From an uncultured bacterium (lineage in GTDB: Bacteria; Bacillota; Clostridia; Lachnospirales; Lachnospiraceae), in contig CANPIC010000008.1 in assembly GCA_947574055.1 (NCBI GenBank), positions 1-64,000 of the forward strand: a stretch of DNA of 64,000 bases, read 5' to 3'. The position numbers and the translations under genes were made by a program. Each line of letters starts with the position of its first letter. The first letter of the stretch is position 1. The notes beneath the pieces are model-generated. The model was given only the letters and a program-made list of their open reading frames with translations, searched no databases and was not told the DNA's origin. This document shows, in pieces, positions 18,196 to 28,692 of this stretch.

Positions 18196-18277
18196 TCATC
18201 TGCCTCCTCACTTACCGCTTCCGTATCTGCAAAGCCAACGTCCCCACTGCAGGCAGCAGAGCCCATCCTGCCAGGAC

Positions 18278-20023
18278 TCAGCGATCCCTCATACCAAAAC
18301 TGCGCAGTTCCTCATGAAAAGCTCTTTGGTGGGGATAGGCCTGTTTATAAGACAGCATAATCCCCTGCTTCTCTTCCCTGTCTCCCCAGGACGCCTTCAC
18401 CTCGCCCACTGCCGCAACCATTGCCGCACATTCACTATATTTGATGCGATTGTTAATTTCCATAATGCCGGCAATCCTCTTTGCCAAAAGTCCCTCAATC
18501 CACTGCAGGTATTCCTTTTTTTCTCCGTCTGTGAGCACCACCTGCTTTTTCCAGCGCCGGAAACACTCCCAAAACCAGTCCTGATCCGTACCTTCTATCG
18601 TCCTGTTCAGTCCCTTTTCGTATTCTTTTTTCTCGAAGCCGACCGCCGTTACGATCCGCTTGTACATTTCTCTGCAGCCCTGCCCTGAACCGTCACCCTC
18701 CACAAGCAGCAAAAGAAAGGCAGCCAGACCGCATTTCATAAAACTGCCGCTCCAGCCCAGCATCTTCTTTTTCTGCATGGCCTGCTCTCTGACATGAGAA
18801 AACTCCCCATTCAGAAAAGCAAGCATATATGCCGTATCGACACTGACGATGTTTTCTTTCCTCTCCCCGTCCGCGTCTGTGTCTCGCTGTCTTCTTTCAG
18901 CCTGCCTGTACATCAGGCGGCAAATGCCTTCTACTTCCTGTCTTACTGAGTCAAACGATCTGCACTCTGTAAACAGCCGCAGTAAATTGACAATATTTGT
19001 ATCAGAGCGAAGCGCTTCCACCCAGCAACGTTCCGCCTCTTCAGGCTGCCCTTCTGCCAGCGCGATATGCCCCATATGCAAAGCAATCTGGCTTCGAATC
19101 ACATATTTGCTGTCAATGGCTGCCAGCGCCTCTTTTCCAATCGCAAGCAGCTCTCTGTTTTCTTTGTCATGCGCCCCGGCAAGCAGATACTGTCTGTACA
19201 GCGCAGGATGCTTGGCATAATATTTTCTGGCAGTTTCCAGCATAAACTCCGGATCATCTGCCAGCTCCATTGCTTCTTTCAGCAAACGATCTGCCAGATG
19301 GGAACTGATATCACCCAAACAGGCAACCCATCCTGCCAGAAACGCGTCGCCCTCCGGCAATCCCTCACCGTACCGCATAACCTCCCCTATCGTGATATCA
19401 TCCCTTGCGGAAGCGGCAATCATCTCATAGACAACCCTGGCCCGCAGCTTTGGCTCATTTGCGCAGTATGCGGCATATATGCCGTCCATTACCATCCTTC
19501 TGTAATCCAGCGCACACAACTGATGACGGATCAATTCCGCCACTGTCATCGGCTCATCCCTGTGCGCCGCAATCTCGCCTCCTGTCATCACAGACAGGCC
19601 CAACAGCCGCCGGGCGATCTCATATCCATACCCATAAGACTCCTGATCCACACATATATGGACAAATTCGCCGGCTTCCCTGATCAGATCCCCTACGCCG
19701 TCCGGATCTTCGTATAAAAATTTATCCTCATCTCTGTCATACCATTCATTATATTCTTCGTTCAAAGAACCACGCAGGCAGAACTCTCCCGCTTCCATGC
19801 GCTCCAGCATTCCGCGCACATGCGCAAAGCGCTCTGAAAGCCCTGCACCGTCCTCCATTACCGCTGGACTCTCCCCTTGTGCCCCCTGCAGCCTCTGCAA
19901 AAACTCCGGCCGCTTTTCTTCAGGCAACGTCCTGGCGATTTCATGGATAAAGCCGGTCAGTTCCGCCCGCGTCATCTGCTCTGAACACGCATCGACTTCT
20001 CTTAAAAATCCGGATAAATTCAT
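18278..20023 (-). CDS. Large helical-repeat protein of unknown function
   Basis: 581 residues, no signal peptide or membrane segment. Almost wholly alpha-helical by composition, with TPR-like stretches such as HMGHIALAEGQPEEAERCWVEALRSD near 310-335. Such repeats build protein-binding scaffolds. The N-terminus (FLREVDACSEQMTRAELTGFIHEIARTLP) also looks like a helical bundle. No family is recognised with confidence. RBS GGAGGAAC is upstream of the ATG. The four-helix membrane protein gene is next on the same strand, so the two may work together. Confidence 0.75.
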   Translation of the reverse strand: MNLSGFLREVDACSEQMTRAELTGFIHEIARTLPEEKRPEFLQRLQGAQGESPAVMEDGAGLSERFAHVRGMLERMEAGEFCLRGSLNEEYNEWYDRDEDKFLYEDPDGVGDLIREAGEFVHICVDQESYGYGYEIARRLLGLSVMTGGEIAAHRDEPMTVAELIRHQLCALDYRRMVMDGIYAAYCANEPKLRARVVYEMIAASARDDITIGEVMRYGEGLPEGDAFLAGWVACLGDISSHLADRLLKEAMELADDPEFMLETARKYYAKHPALYRQYLLAGAHDKENRELLAIGKEALAAIDSKYVIRSQIALHMGHIALAEGQPEEAERCWVEALRSDTNIVNLLRLFTECRSFDSVRQEVEGICRLMYRQAERRQRDTDADGERKENIVSVDTAYMLAFLNGEFSHVREQAMQKKKMLGWSGSFMKCGLAAFLLLLVEGDGSGQGCREMYKRIVTAVGFEKKEYEKGLNRTIEGTDQDWFWECFRRWKKQVVLTDGEKKEYLQWIEGLLAKRIAGIMEINNRIKYSECAAMVAAVGEVKASWGDREEKQGIMLSYKQAYPHQRAFHEELRSFGMRDR

Positions 20024-20260
20024 CTTTTATACGTTCCTCCGATCGGTATCTATCTCTTTTTGGCAAAGCAATTTGTCATCAGCAATTATGCGTATGTTTT
20101 ATTGCCAGTTACGCACCCAATAACCGTTCCTGCCCCTCATTATAACACTTCCCCGCCAAATACAGCAAGGTAACTTTCCGGGGACACACGCCAGACACAT
20201 GTGCGGATAACTTGCAGACCATTCATGTGTTTGTCCACGGCCTTCTAAAAAGACACAAAT
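20024..20260 (-). other. Upstream region of the helical-repeat gene
   Basis: No gene seen. On the minus strand TTGCTG (20163-20168) and TATAAT (20139-20144) with an 18-base spacer give a possible promoter, which implies a leader of about 110 bases. A dnaJ-side terminator follows to the right. Confidence 0.4.
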
Positions 20261-20304
20261 AAACCCCGGAAATGCCGTCTCATCAATCGGCATTTCCGGG
20301 GTTT
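20261..20304. terminator. Strong terminator after dnaJ
   Basis: A perfect 17-bp stem (20261-20277 with 20288-20304) with a 10-base loop. On the minus strand it lies 32 bases after the dnaJ stop; the arm ends in AAA/TTT on both sides. Confidence 0.82.
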
Positions 20305-20336
20305 TACTGTCTGTCACTGGCAGTGGTCCTCCACTG

Positions 20337-21518
20337 CTATTTCCAAAACCCTTTTTTCTTTTTATCTTTGGTCTCCGAGCCGCCGCTTTTGCCCGATTCG
20401 GCTTTTTTGGCCGCACTGAGGCTGTCACCGGTGACTTCATCAAATTTCCGCAGCAATTCCTTGGCTTCATGGGAAAGTTTATCAGGCACCTGTACCACCA
20501 GTGTCACATAATGGTCGCCCCGCACATCTTTATTGCGCAGGGAGGGCACACCCTTGCCTTTTAATCTCACCCGTGTATCTGTCTGGGTGCCGGCCTTCAC
20601 TTCATAAATAACCCTGCCATCTACTGTGTCAATGACAATTTCACCGCCCAGAGCCGCCACCGGGAAGGACACCGGAACGGTGGAATAAATATTATAGTCT
20701 TGCCTCTGGAATACGGGATGCCTCTGCACAATGACTTCCACCAGCAGATCGCCTCTGGGGCCGCCATTGGTTCCCGGCTCACCCTTATCCCGTATCCGCA
20801 CACTCTGACCGTTGTCAATGCCGGCCGGAATGGTAATCTGTATCTTCTTGCGATTGGCAATATAGCCGCTGCCGTGACAGTCCGCACATTTATCCTTGAT
20901 CACTTTGCCGCTGCCACCACATTCCGGACAAGTCTGCACATTGCGTACCGTGCCAAAGAATGACTGCTGGGTAAATACGACCTGCCCTTTACCGCCGCAT
21001 TTGGAACAGGTTTCCGCACTGGTCCCCGGCTTTGCACCACTGCCATGACAGGCAGGACACTCATCCTTGAGGGTCAGTTCGATCTCCTTCTCCACGCCGA
21101 ATACAGCTTCTTCGAATTTAATGCGCACACTCGTGCGAAGGTTTGCCCCTTTCATCGGGCCGCCTCCGCTGCGCCCGCTTCTCCTGCCTCCGCCGAACAG
21201 ATCTCCGAATATATCACCGAATATATCACCGAAATCAGCACTGTTAAAGTCAAAACCGCCGAAGCCGCCTCCACCGCCTCCGCCGCTTTCAAACGCAGCA
21301 TGGCCAAACTGATCGTACTGACGTCTCTTTTCGGGATCGCTCAATATGGCATACGCCTCGGACGCTTCTTTGAATTTTTTCTCCGCCTCCGCATCCCCCG
21401 GATTCATATCCGGATGGTATTTTTTGGCAAGCGCCCTGTATGCTTTTTTGATCGCCGCTTCATCGGCGCCTTTTTCTACTCCCAGGACCTCATAATAATC
21501 ACGTTTCTGCTCTGCCAT
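20337..21518 (-). CDS. dnaJ: Chaperone DnaJ (Hsp40)
   Basis: 393 residues, the full class I layout. J domain 1-70 with the HPD motif ([10 protein letters not shown]) that stimulates DnaK ATPase; Gly/Phe-rich linker (about 75-120); four CxxCxGxG zinc modules ([36 protein letters not shown]); and the C-terminal substrate-binding domains. The tail has an added Lys-rich end. It is last in hrcA-grpE-dnaK-dnaJ, 122 bases after dnaK, and is followed by a strong terminator. AAGGTAG precedes the ATG. Confidence 0.98.
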   Translation of the reverse strand: MAEQKRDYYEVLGVEKGADEAAIKKAYRALAKKYHPDMNPGDAEAEKKFKEASEAYAILSDPEKRRQYDQFGHAAFESGGGGGGGFGGFDFNSADFGDIFGDIFGDLFGGGRRSGRSGGGPMKGANLRTSVRIKFEEAVFGVEKEIELTLKDECPACHGSGAKPGTSAETCSKCGGKGQVVFTQQSFFGTVRNVQTCPECGGSGKVIKDKCADCHGSGYIANRKKIQITIPAGIDNGQSVRIRDKGEPGTNGGPRGDLLVEVIVQRHPVFQRQDYNIYSTVPVSFPVAALGGEIVIDTVDGRVIYEVKAGTQTDTRVRLKGKGVPSLRNKDVRGDHYVTLVVQVPDKLSHEAKELLRKFDEVTGDSLSAAKKAESGKSGGSETKDKKKKGFWK

Positions 21519-21640
21519 AACCTTCTACCTTTTTCCATACAGGGATACCTGATCGGCATCCCGGATCAATATTCCCGCGTCTTTGCACAAGGTATGGGGC
21601 AACCCTTTTGCGGTCCCTGCCCCATACCCTGCTCTCTGTA

Positions 21641-23527
<1,887 letters not shown>

Positions 23528-23596
23528 CTATATTAATGATATGTTTCCAGTATCTATGCCCGCCAGGCGCCCATCCCCGGTGCGGCGGGGGATCAA

Positions 23597-24211
23597 CTAC
23601 TGCACCACCGCCACCATGCTGTGTCTTACCACGGTGTCATGATACAGATAGCCTTTCTGCAATTCCTGTGCCACAATCCCGGATGCAAATTCCTCACTTT
23701 CCACCTGCATCACCGCATTGTGAAAGTCGGGATTAAATTCCGTTCCGATGGCTTCAATCGGCTTTACACCGATATTCTCCAGTTCCGTCATCAGCTGCTT
23801 ATAGACCATGTTCATCCCTTCCATAAAGGCGTCACTGCCGCCTTCAGGTACCGGGGTCTGCAGCCCTCTCTCAAAATTATCCACCACAGGCAGTATCTTT
23901 TCGATCACACTCCTGGCGCCGTTCTCAAACATCTGGGTCTTTTCCCTTTCTGTCCGCTTGCGGAAATTTTCAAATTCCGCCATCTGCCGCTTCACCCGGT
24001 CTTCCAGTTCTTCGATCTTTTCTTTATATTTGTCTTTTTTCTCTGCCTTGGCCTTCTTCTTAAACGCTTTTGTTTCCTCTTTCGTCATCGCCTGTTCGGC
24101 ATCCGCCATCTCGTCTGCCACAGTCTCATTTATCTCTGCAGCGGCTTCCCTGCTTTCCGCATTTTCCATTTCCTGTTTCACTTCCTGCTCCTGCCTGTTT
24201 TCTTCTGACAC
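23597..24211 (-). CDS. grpE: Nucleotide exchange factor GrpE
   Basis: 204 residues from the GTG at 24211, where AAGGA stands 9 bases upstream. Longer in-frame starts reach back to 24334 but give an N-terminus unlike GrpE. An acidic N-terminal region rich in Glu and Ala leads into a long dimerising coiled coil (EKKDKYKEKIEELEDRVKRQ) and the conserved FENFRKRTEREK, then the beta domain (PVVDNFERGLQ...TEFNPDFHNAVMQV). It releases ADP from DnaK. Second gene of the heat-shock operon. Confidence 0.95.
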   Translation of the reverse strand: MSEENRQEQEVKQEMENAESREAAAEINETVADEMADAEQAMTKEETKAFKKKAKAEKKDKYKEKIEELEDRVKRQMAEFENFRKRTEREKTQMFENGARSVIEKILPVVDNFERGLQTPVPEGGSDAFMEGMNMVYKQLMTELENIGVKPIEAIGTEFNPDFHNAVMQVESEEFASGIVAQELQKGYLYHDTVVRHSMVAVVQ

Positions 24212-24370
24212 GCCTCTTCTTCCTTCCCGTCTCTGGCTGCATTTTGCAGCAGACATTTTCGTAACGGCCCGCATCGGCTGATCCGTCCGTATTGATTCCT
24301 CCATTACCACCTGCGCTGCGTTGTACGCATGCATCGCATCATACCAGAGGATGCATGATCCTTGCGGATT

Positions 24371-25411
24371 TTATCTCTTTTTATATAATGTGTCCAGCTG
24401 ATGCATCAGCGTTTTCAGCGTATCCACCACCCTGTCATAGTCCATCCGGGTAGGACCGATGATACCGATCGTCCCCCGCATCCCTTCTTCCAGTTCATAG
24501 GTGGCAGTCACAATACTGCAGTCTTTCATCGTCCTGATCGGTGTCTCTTCCCCGATATAGACTTGAATCCCCGTGTTGCTCTCATCCGCGAGCGTCTCCC
24601 GCACAAGTTCCGTCAACATCTGCTTCTCTTCGAATGTGTTGATCAGTTCACTGGCCTTTTGATGATCCGCCAACTCCGGATAGCGGAAAATATTATTGGT
24701 GCCACTGGTATAGATTTCCAGATCCTCATCCGCCTTAATGGCATCCGCCACCGCATCAATGACCTCACTGACAATATCACTGTGGATTCCCGCCTGCCGC
24801 TTCATGGCAGAAATCATTCCCAGATTGATTTCCTCTGCCGACAATCCGTTCAGATGCGTATTGAGCAGAATATTCAGTTTGAGGATCGTCTCATCATCCA
24901 GTTCCTCCTCAACCTGCAGCATATTGTTCCTGATCACATTGCCTTCCGCAACGATCACCGCCAGAAGCTGTCTGGCATCCATCTTGGAAAGCTGGATAAA
25001 TTTCAGCTTGTTCTTTCTGGTCTGGGGTGCGGAGATCATGGTGGCATAGTTGGTATTGGCTGCCAACAGTCTGGCTACCTGCTTCAGGAGCTGCTCCATC
25101 CGGTCCTCCCGTTCCAGAAGCATCCCCTTGATCTCTTCCACTTCCTTCTCTTTTTCCTGCATCATATTATCCACATACAGGCGGTAACCCTTATCCGAAG
25201 GAATCCTGCCCGCGGAAGTATGAGGCTGGAGAATATAACCCAGTTCTTCCAGATCCGCCATTTCATTACGGATGGTGGCTGAACTTAAATTGAGATCCGT
25301 AAATTTGGAAATCGTCCTGCTGCCCACCGGTTCTCCGGTTTCCAGATAATTGTGGATGATAGCCTGCAAAATCTTCATTTTTCTTTCATCCAGCAACTGT
25401 GCGCCCACCAT
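24371..25411 (-). CDS. hrcA: Heat-inducible transcription repressor HrcA
   Basis: 346 residues. N-terminal winged helix (LDERKMKILQAIIHNYL...LSSATIRNEMADLEELGYI) that binds CIRCE, then a GAF-like dimerisation domain with the inserted region and a C-terminal segment (GTIGIIGPTRMDYDRVVDTL). It represses its own operon until GroEL or folding stress releases it. The CIRCE element is 14 bases before the start, so the gene is autoregulated. The start is uncertain: the ATG at 25411 abuts the GGGGAAAGG RBS, and an in-frame TTG at 25396 gives the common LLDERK start with better spacing. Confidence 0.97.
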   Translation of the reverse strand: MVGAQLLDERKMKILQAIIHNYLETGEPVGSRTISKFTDLNLSSATIRNEMADLEELGYILQPHTSAGRIPSDKGYRLYVDNMMQEKEKEVEEIKGMLLEREDRMEQLLKQVARLLAANTNYATMISAPQTRKNKLKFIQLSKMDARQLLAVIVAEGNVIRNNMLQVEEELDDETILKLNILLNTHLNGLSAEEINLGMISAMKRQAGIHSDIVSEVIDAVADAIKADEDLEIYTSGTNNIFRYPELADHQKASELINTFEEKQMLTELVRETLADESNTGIQVYIGEETPIRTMKDCSIVTATYELEEGMRGTIGIIGPTRMDYDRVVDTLKTLMHQLDTLYKKR

Positions 25412-25424
25412 CCTTTCCCCGTTA

Positions 25425-25451
25425 TTAGCACTCGTCTTTTATGAGTGCTAA
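25425..25451 (-). promoter_or_regulatory. CIRCE operator (HrcA binding site)
   Basis: TTAGCACTC (25425-25433), 9 bases, GAGTGCTAA (25443-25451): a perfect match to the consensus. It sits between the promoter and the hrcA start, so it would lie in or at the start of the transcript. Confidence 0.98.
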
Positions 25452-25465
25452 TCTGTTCTGTACCT

Positions 25466-25494
25466 AAAATAGCACTTACTCTATTTATTGTCAA
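25466..25494 (-). promoter_or_regulatory. SigA-type promoter of the hrcA operon
   Basis: Minus strand TTGACA (25489-25494), 17-base spacer, TATTTT (25466-25471). CIRCE lies 14 bases downstream of the -10, which is the usual arrangement. Confidence 0.85.
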
Positions 25495-25614
25495 TTCTTT
25501 TTCTGAAATAAATTATAAAAATATTCTAAAAAAACACAGCCTGGCCTGCCCGGCCATGCTATAATATCCTTATCCGTAAACCGGGTATGCATTCAATACA
25601 AGGAGGAAACACAC

Positions 25615-26226
25615 ATGGGATCCATAAAAAAAGAGGACGATAACGCAAAACTCACCCCCGATATGGCCGGTTACAGGCCGGCTCGTGAATGGTGGCCGGA
25701 TCTGACCGACTATCGCAAGGCAATCCTTCTGCATCGTATCACATACGCCGAAGTGGATGCTCTGCTAAAAGAATATGCCGCCATAGCCCAGAGCAACAAT
25801 CAGATCACTTGCGATTTTTATTATACGGCCTTACCGGCTGACACATCCTGGATTTATCTGGAATTCCCCAATTTTGAAACGGCAGCTCATTACCAAAATT
25901 TCTGGACTTATCAGAATCTTCTTCTCTGGATGAGCGAGAAAGCAGACCGGGAATTTTGCCTTGCGATACCGCAGAAGCAGTATCAACCCCTGTTTTTATC
26001 AACTATGGATAAAGAGAACCCTTATGGTGATTCCTGCTGCGGCATCTATGCAGATCGTGACTTTTACTTTGAAGTACCGGGAGAAATCTTTGAATGGGGG
26101 CCGGTACCGACAGAAGCGTTTGATTTCGCAGGTTTTCTAAAAGGGGCCTTTCAGTTTGATACACGGTGGATACCCGATGTCGCACACTGTAACCAGGAGC
26201 ATACCCAGGTCACACTTTGTCTGTAG
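25615..26226 (+). CDS. Unrecognised cytosolic protein
   Basis: 203 residues, no signal peptide or membrane segment, rich in aromatic residues (EWWPDLTDYRKAILLHRITYAE; FETAAHYQNFWTYQNLLLWM). No family is recognised. AGGAGG is 8 bases before the ATG. A TATAAT (25560-25565) is preceded by the inverted repeat TGGCC-5-GGCCA (25542-25556), which occupies the spacer of the promoter and could be an operator. It is divergent from hrcA and seems monocistronic. Confidence 0.75.
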   Translation: MGSIKKEDDNAKLTPDMAGYRPAREWWPDLTDYRKAILLHRITYAEVDALLKEYAAIAQSNNQITCDFYYTALPADTSWIYLEFPNFETAAHYQNFWTYQNLLLWMSEKADREFCLAIPQKQYQPLFLSTMDKENPYGDSCCGIYADRDFYFEVPGEIFEWGPVPTEAFDFAGFLKGAFQFDTRWIPDVAHCNQEHTQVTLCL

Positions 26227-26303
26227 CGAAATGGCGGAAATGATATTTAACAAGAATAGTAGAATAGTATCCTAATTATATGGTACGCCGGCGCAAAGGG
26301 ACG

Positions 26304-26328
26304 TATTTTGCCGGGGCAGGGCAAAATA
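26304..26328 (+). terminator. Hairpin after the 203-residue gene
   Basis: TATTTTGCC (26304-26312) pairs with GGCAAAATA (26320-26328), with a 7-base loop. There is only a mixed A/T tail, so termination strength is uncertain. Confidence 0.45.
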
Positions 26329-26350
26329 TTAAGAAACTTTTAAAAAATAA

Positions 26351-26379
26351 TTGCAAAATATCTGCAAAAACTCTATACT
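26351..26379 (+). promoter_or_regulatory. Promoter of the basic-tail membrane protein gene
   Basis: TTGCAA (26351-26356), 17-base spacer, TATACT (26374-26379). It overlaps the 5' part of the open frame, which shows that translation must start further downstream. Confidence 0.65.
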
Positions 26380-26479
26380 CTATTTTGTGTGTATCAAAAC
26401 CACAAAATACCCGGCTCTTTCAACAGAAATACCTGTACATGACATGAAGGGCGGGGACAAGCAGGAGATAGCAGAAATT

Positions 26480-28081
26480 ATGACAGCCAGTACCGTTGCA
26501 AAAGAAAAAAAGCAGGACAACGCCAGAGAAATCCGCAGATATAGAGAGGAAGTGCCGGTTACAGGCCGCAAAAGAAAAGACACAGAGCCGGCGCCGCGGG
26601 AAGCAAAAGCTGCCACCAGGCCCAAAAGGCGCCCGGCAGCCAAGACAGGACGCAGGGAAACAGAGCTGCGACTGATCAAATCCGAAGAAAAACCGCCAAA
26701 GCCAAAAGCAGGCCCTGCCGGAAACAAAGACACAAAAAAGCCGGCCATGGCCGGCAGAAACAGAGCAGGGCAAGCGGACTTACAATCCGGCAGCATGAAA
26801 AAAAACGCCGGCGCTCATGCGGCAGACGCGCGCAGAAAAAAGAAAAAGCCACGGGCCGCTGCACACAGGATGGACAGGGCAAATCAACGCCCGATGCGTC
26901 AGGATACCAAATCGTCTGCCGCGGGTGCTTCCGCCCGGAAAAGACCGCCTGCATCCATGGCCCGCAGGCGCACTGACGCCAGAAAAAAAACGAAAGCACG
27001 CGCTATATGGAAATTCCTTTTGCCGGCTTGCCTGGCATGCATAACTGCAGGCTTCGTTCTCTGGTATCTCAGCTTTGACAACCTGCTGCCCAGTGAATAC
27101 ATAGATGTTACCTACTCTGGCTACGACTCCAAAGGTACGGCGGCTCTCTCCATTCAGGAGACGGAAGAATATGCTGCTTTTTGGGAAAATACACAGGTCC
27201 GTCTGCTCTCAGAAAACGGGAATCTGAAAAACGGAGATGTACTGGATGTCCGTCTTGTCTATGATGAGGAAAAAGCCAGAGAAGAAAAAGTGCGGATCAA
27301 AGAAGACAGTTTCCAGATAGAGGTAAGCGGACTGCCACAAGGCCGGGAACTGTCCCCCGAACTCCTCTTTCAGGATGTCCATGCCATTTATGAGGGTACA
27401 GCGCCGGAGTTATCCGTTACCATAACCAATGAAAGCAGTGATCCTTTTTTACAGACTGTTACTTATGAAATCCAGGAGCCGAAGGAACTATACGATATCG
27501 GCGACACCTTCACTGTGACAGCCGCTTTTTCCCCGGAAGAGGCCATCTCTCATGAATATGCCGTAGTCGAGGGCGGCTATAGCAAAGAATTTACCGTGGA
27601 AAACGCAGATCGTTACCTGCGGGATGCTTCCCAGCTTGCACAAGAACAGATCGACACCCTGCATGAAACGGCTGTCTCTCTTTTCGGCGATGCCAATGAA
27701 TACGGACTGCGCATTTTTAGCGAAGCAAACCTGATGCCCATCTGGATCAACGGAAAAAATACATTCAAATGGAGTAATCCCCGACTGATCTCCGCTTATC
27801 TGAATGTGCTGAAACCCGAATATTTTCAGACCATCCAGTCGCATAACAATGATATCAAGCTGGTTTACAAAGCTACGCTGTCCCAGGCTGACGGTGTGGC
27901 CTGCACCGCAGAAGTAGTCGTCCAGTTTCATGATCTTATCCTGAAAGCAGACGGCACCTATGACCTGGCCCTGGATTCCGGCAAAATCATTGCCGCTTCC
28001 TTCCGGGATTCCCATATCCGCGATCTAGTCACGGATACATATGCCCAGGAATACGAGGCCGAAAAACTTACGCTTCCATAG
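26480..28081 (+). CDS. Membrane-anchored protein with long basic cytosolic tail
   Basis: About 533 residues from the ATG at 26480, where AGGAG is 12 bases upstream; the open frame extends to 26351 but that is the promoter. Residues 1 to about 175 are extremely rich in Lys, Arg, Ala and Pro (ARRKKKKPRAAAHR and similar) and should be disordered and nucleic-acid- or membrane-binding. One helix follows (LLPACLACITAGFVLWYL, about 180-197). The remaining 330 residues should be extracellular, beta-rich (VTYSGYDSKGTAALSIQ), with a helical segment and no catalytic motif I recognise. Function unknown. It has its own promoter and a shared terminator. Confidence 0.8.
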   Translation: MTASTVAKEKKQDNAREIRRYREEVPVTGRKRKDTEPAPREAKAATRPKRRPAAKTGRRETELRLIKSEEKPPKPKAGPAGNKDTKKPAMAGRNRAGQADLQSGSMKKNAGAHAADARRKKKKPRAAAHRMDRANQRPMRQDTKSSAAGASARKRPPASMARRRTDARKKTKARAIWKFLLPACLACITAGFVLWYLSFDNLLPSEYIDVTYSGYDSKGTAALSIQETEEYAAFWENTQVRLLSENGNLKNGDVLDVRLVYDEEKAREEKVRIKEDSFQIEVSGLPQGRELSPELLFQDVHAIYEGTAPELSVTITNESSDPFLQTVTYEIQEPKELYDIGDTFTVTAAFSPEEAISHEYAVVEGGYSKEFTVENADRYLRDASQLAQEQIDTLHETAVSLFGDANEYGLRIFSEANLMPIWINGKNTFKWSNPRLISAYLNVLKPEYFQTIQSHNNDIKLVYKATLSQADGVACTAEVVVQFHDLILKADGTYDLALDSGKIIAASFRDSHIRDLVTDTYAQEYEAEKLTLP

Positions 28082-28090
28082 AACATATTT

Positions 28091-28132
28091 AAAAATGCCC
28101 CGACGCAGCTTTCTGCTTCGGAGCATTTTTTT
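28091..28132. terminator. Bidirectional terminator between convergent genes
   Basis: An A-run and AATGC..CCGACGCAG pair with CTGCTTCGG..GCATT followed by TTTTTTT, with two internal mismatches. It serves the basic-tail gene on the plus strand and the DUF6465 gene on the minus strand. Confidence 0.82.
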
Positions 28133-28143
28133 CGTACAGTATG

Positions 28144-28533
28144 TCAGATCTTGAAATTTCCCAGCACATCTTCATTGATGATATAGTACACCATGCTCTC
28201 CTCCGGTTTCACATACAGTTCCACGGATTTGAACTCTCCTTCCTCTTTTCCCAGATCGTATTTCCATACATCCTTGGCAATTTTCACGAGATCCTCTGTC
28301 GTATATGACTTGCCGGCAAACTGCAGCGTGATCGTTTCTGTCTTGTCAGCTTTTCTGGAAACAACCTCTTTGGCTTTCTTTTCAGCCGCTTTTACAACCG
28401 GGGCCGCTTTCTCTTTCGCTGCTTTCACTACCGGCTTTGCTTTCTCCGCAGCTGCCTTTACAGCCGGTTTTGCTTTCTCTGCAGCACTTTTCACTGCGCT
28501 TTCCACCTTTGTCGTCTTCTTACTCTCTCTCAT
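28144..28533 (-). CDS. DUF6465-type protein with Ala/Lys repeat tail
   Basis: 129 residues. Residues 1-60 are a histone H1-like repeat, about five copies of an 8-10 residue unit (AAEKAKPAVKA, AAKEKAAPVVKA), strongly basic. Residues 65-129 form a small folded domain (TITLQFAGKSYTTEDLVKIAKDVWKY...VELYVKPEESMVYYIIN) that I match to DUF6465, known from Lachnospiraceae. Function unknown; the tail suggests DNA or polyanion binding. GGAGG is 8 bases before the ATG and a consensus-like promoter lies upstream. The repeat unit could expand or contract by slippage. Confidence 0.8.
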   Translation of the reverse strand: MRESKKTTKVESAVKSAAEKAKPAVKAAAEKAKPVVKAAKEKAAPVVKAAEKKAKEVVSRKADKTETITLQFAGKSYTTEDLVKIAKDVWKYDLGKEEGEFKSVELYVKPEESMVYYIINEDVLGNFKI

Positions 28534-28606
28534 TACTGAACTCCTCCCGGGCTTTCCCCTTTACTGACGGACTATTGCTATTATGTAATACCCAGATGCC
28601 TAATGC

Positions 28607-28635
28607 AGTATAGCAAAGTAAACTTCTCTTGTCAA
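28607..28635 (-). promoter_or_regulatory. Promoter of the DUF6465 gene
   Basis: Minus strand TTGACA (28630-28635), 17-base spacer, TATACT (28607-28612), giving a leader of about 65 bases. Confidence 0.8.
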
Positions 28636-28649
28636 GAAATGGACAATAT

Positions 28650-28685
28650 CGGCAGAGGCGCAGCATCCCTGCCACGCCTCTGCCG
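28650..28685 (-). terminator. Hairpin terminator after the Na/Pi symporter gene
   Basis: A perfect 11-bp stem (28650-28660 with 28675-28685) starts 8 bases after the stop codon. The tail is ATATTGTCC, so termination is probably incomplete; the DUF6465 promoter begins right after it. Confidence 0.65.
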
Positions 28686-28692
28686 TGGTATC

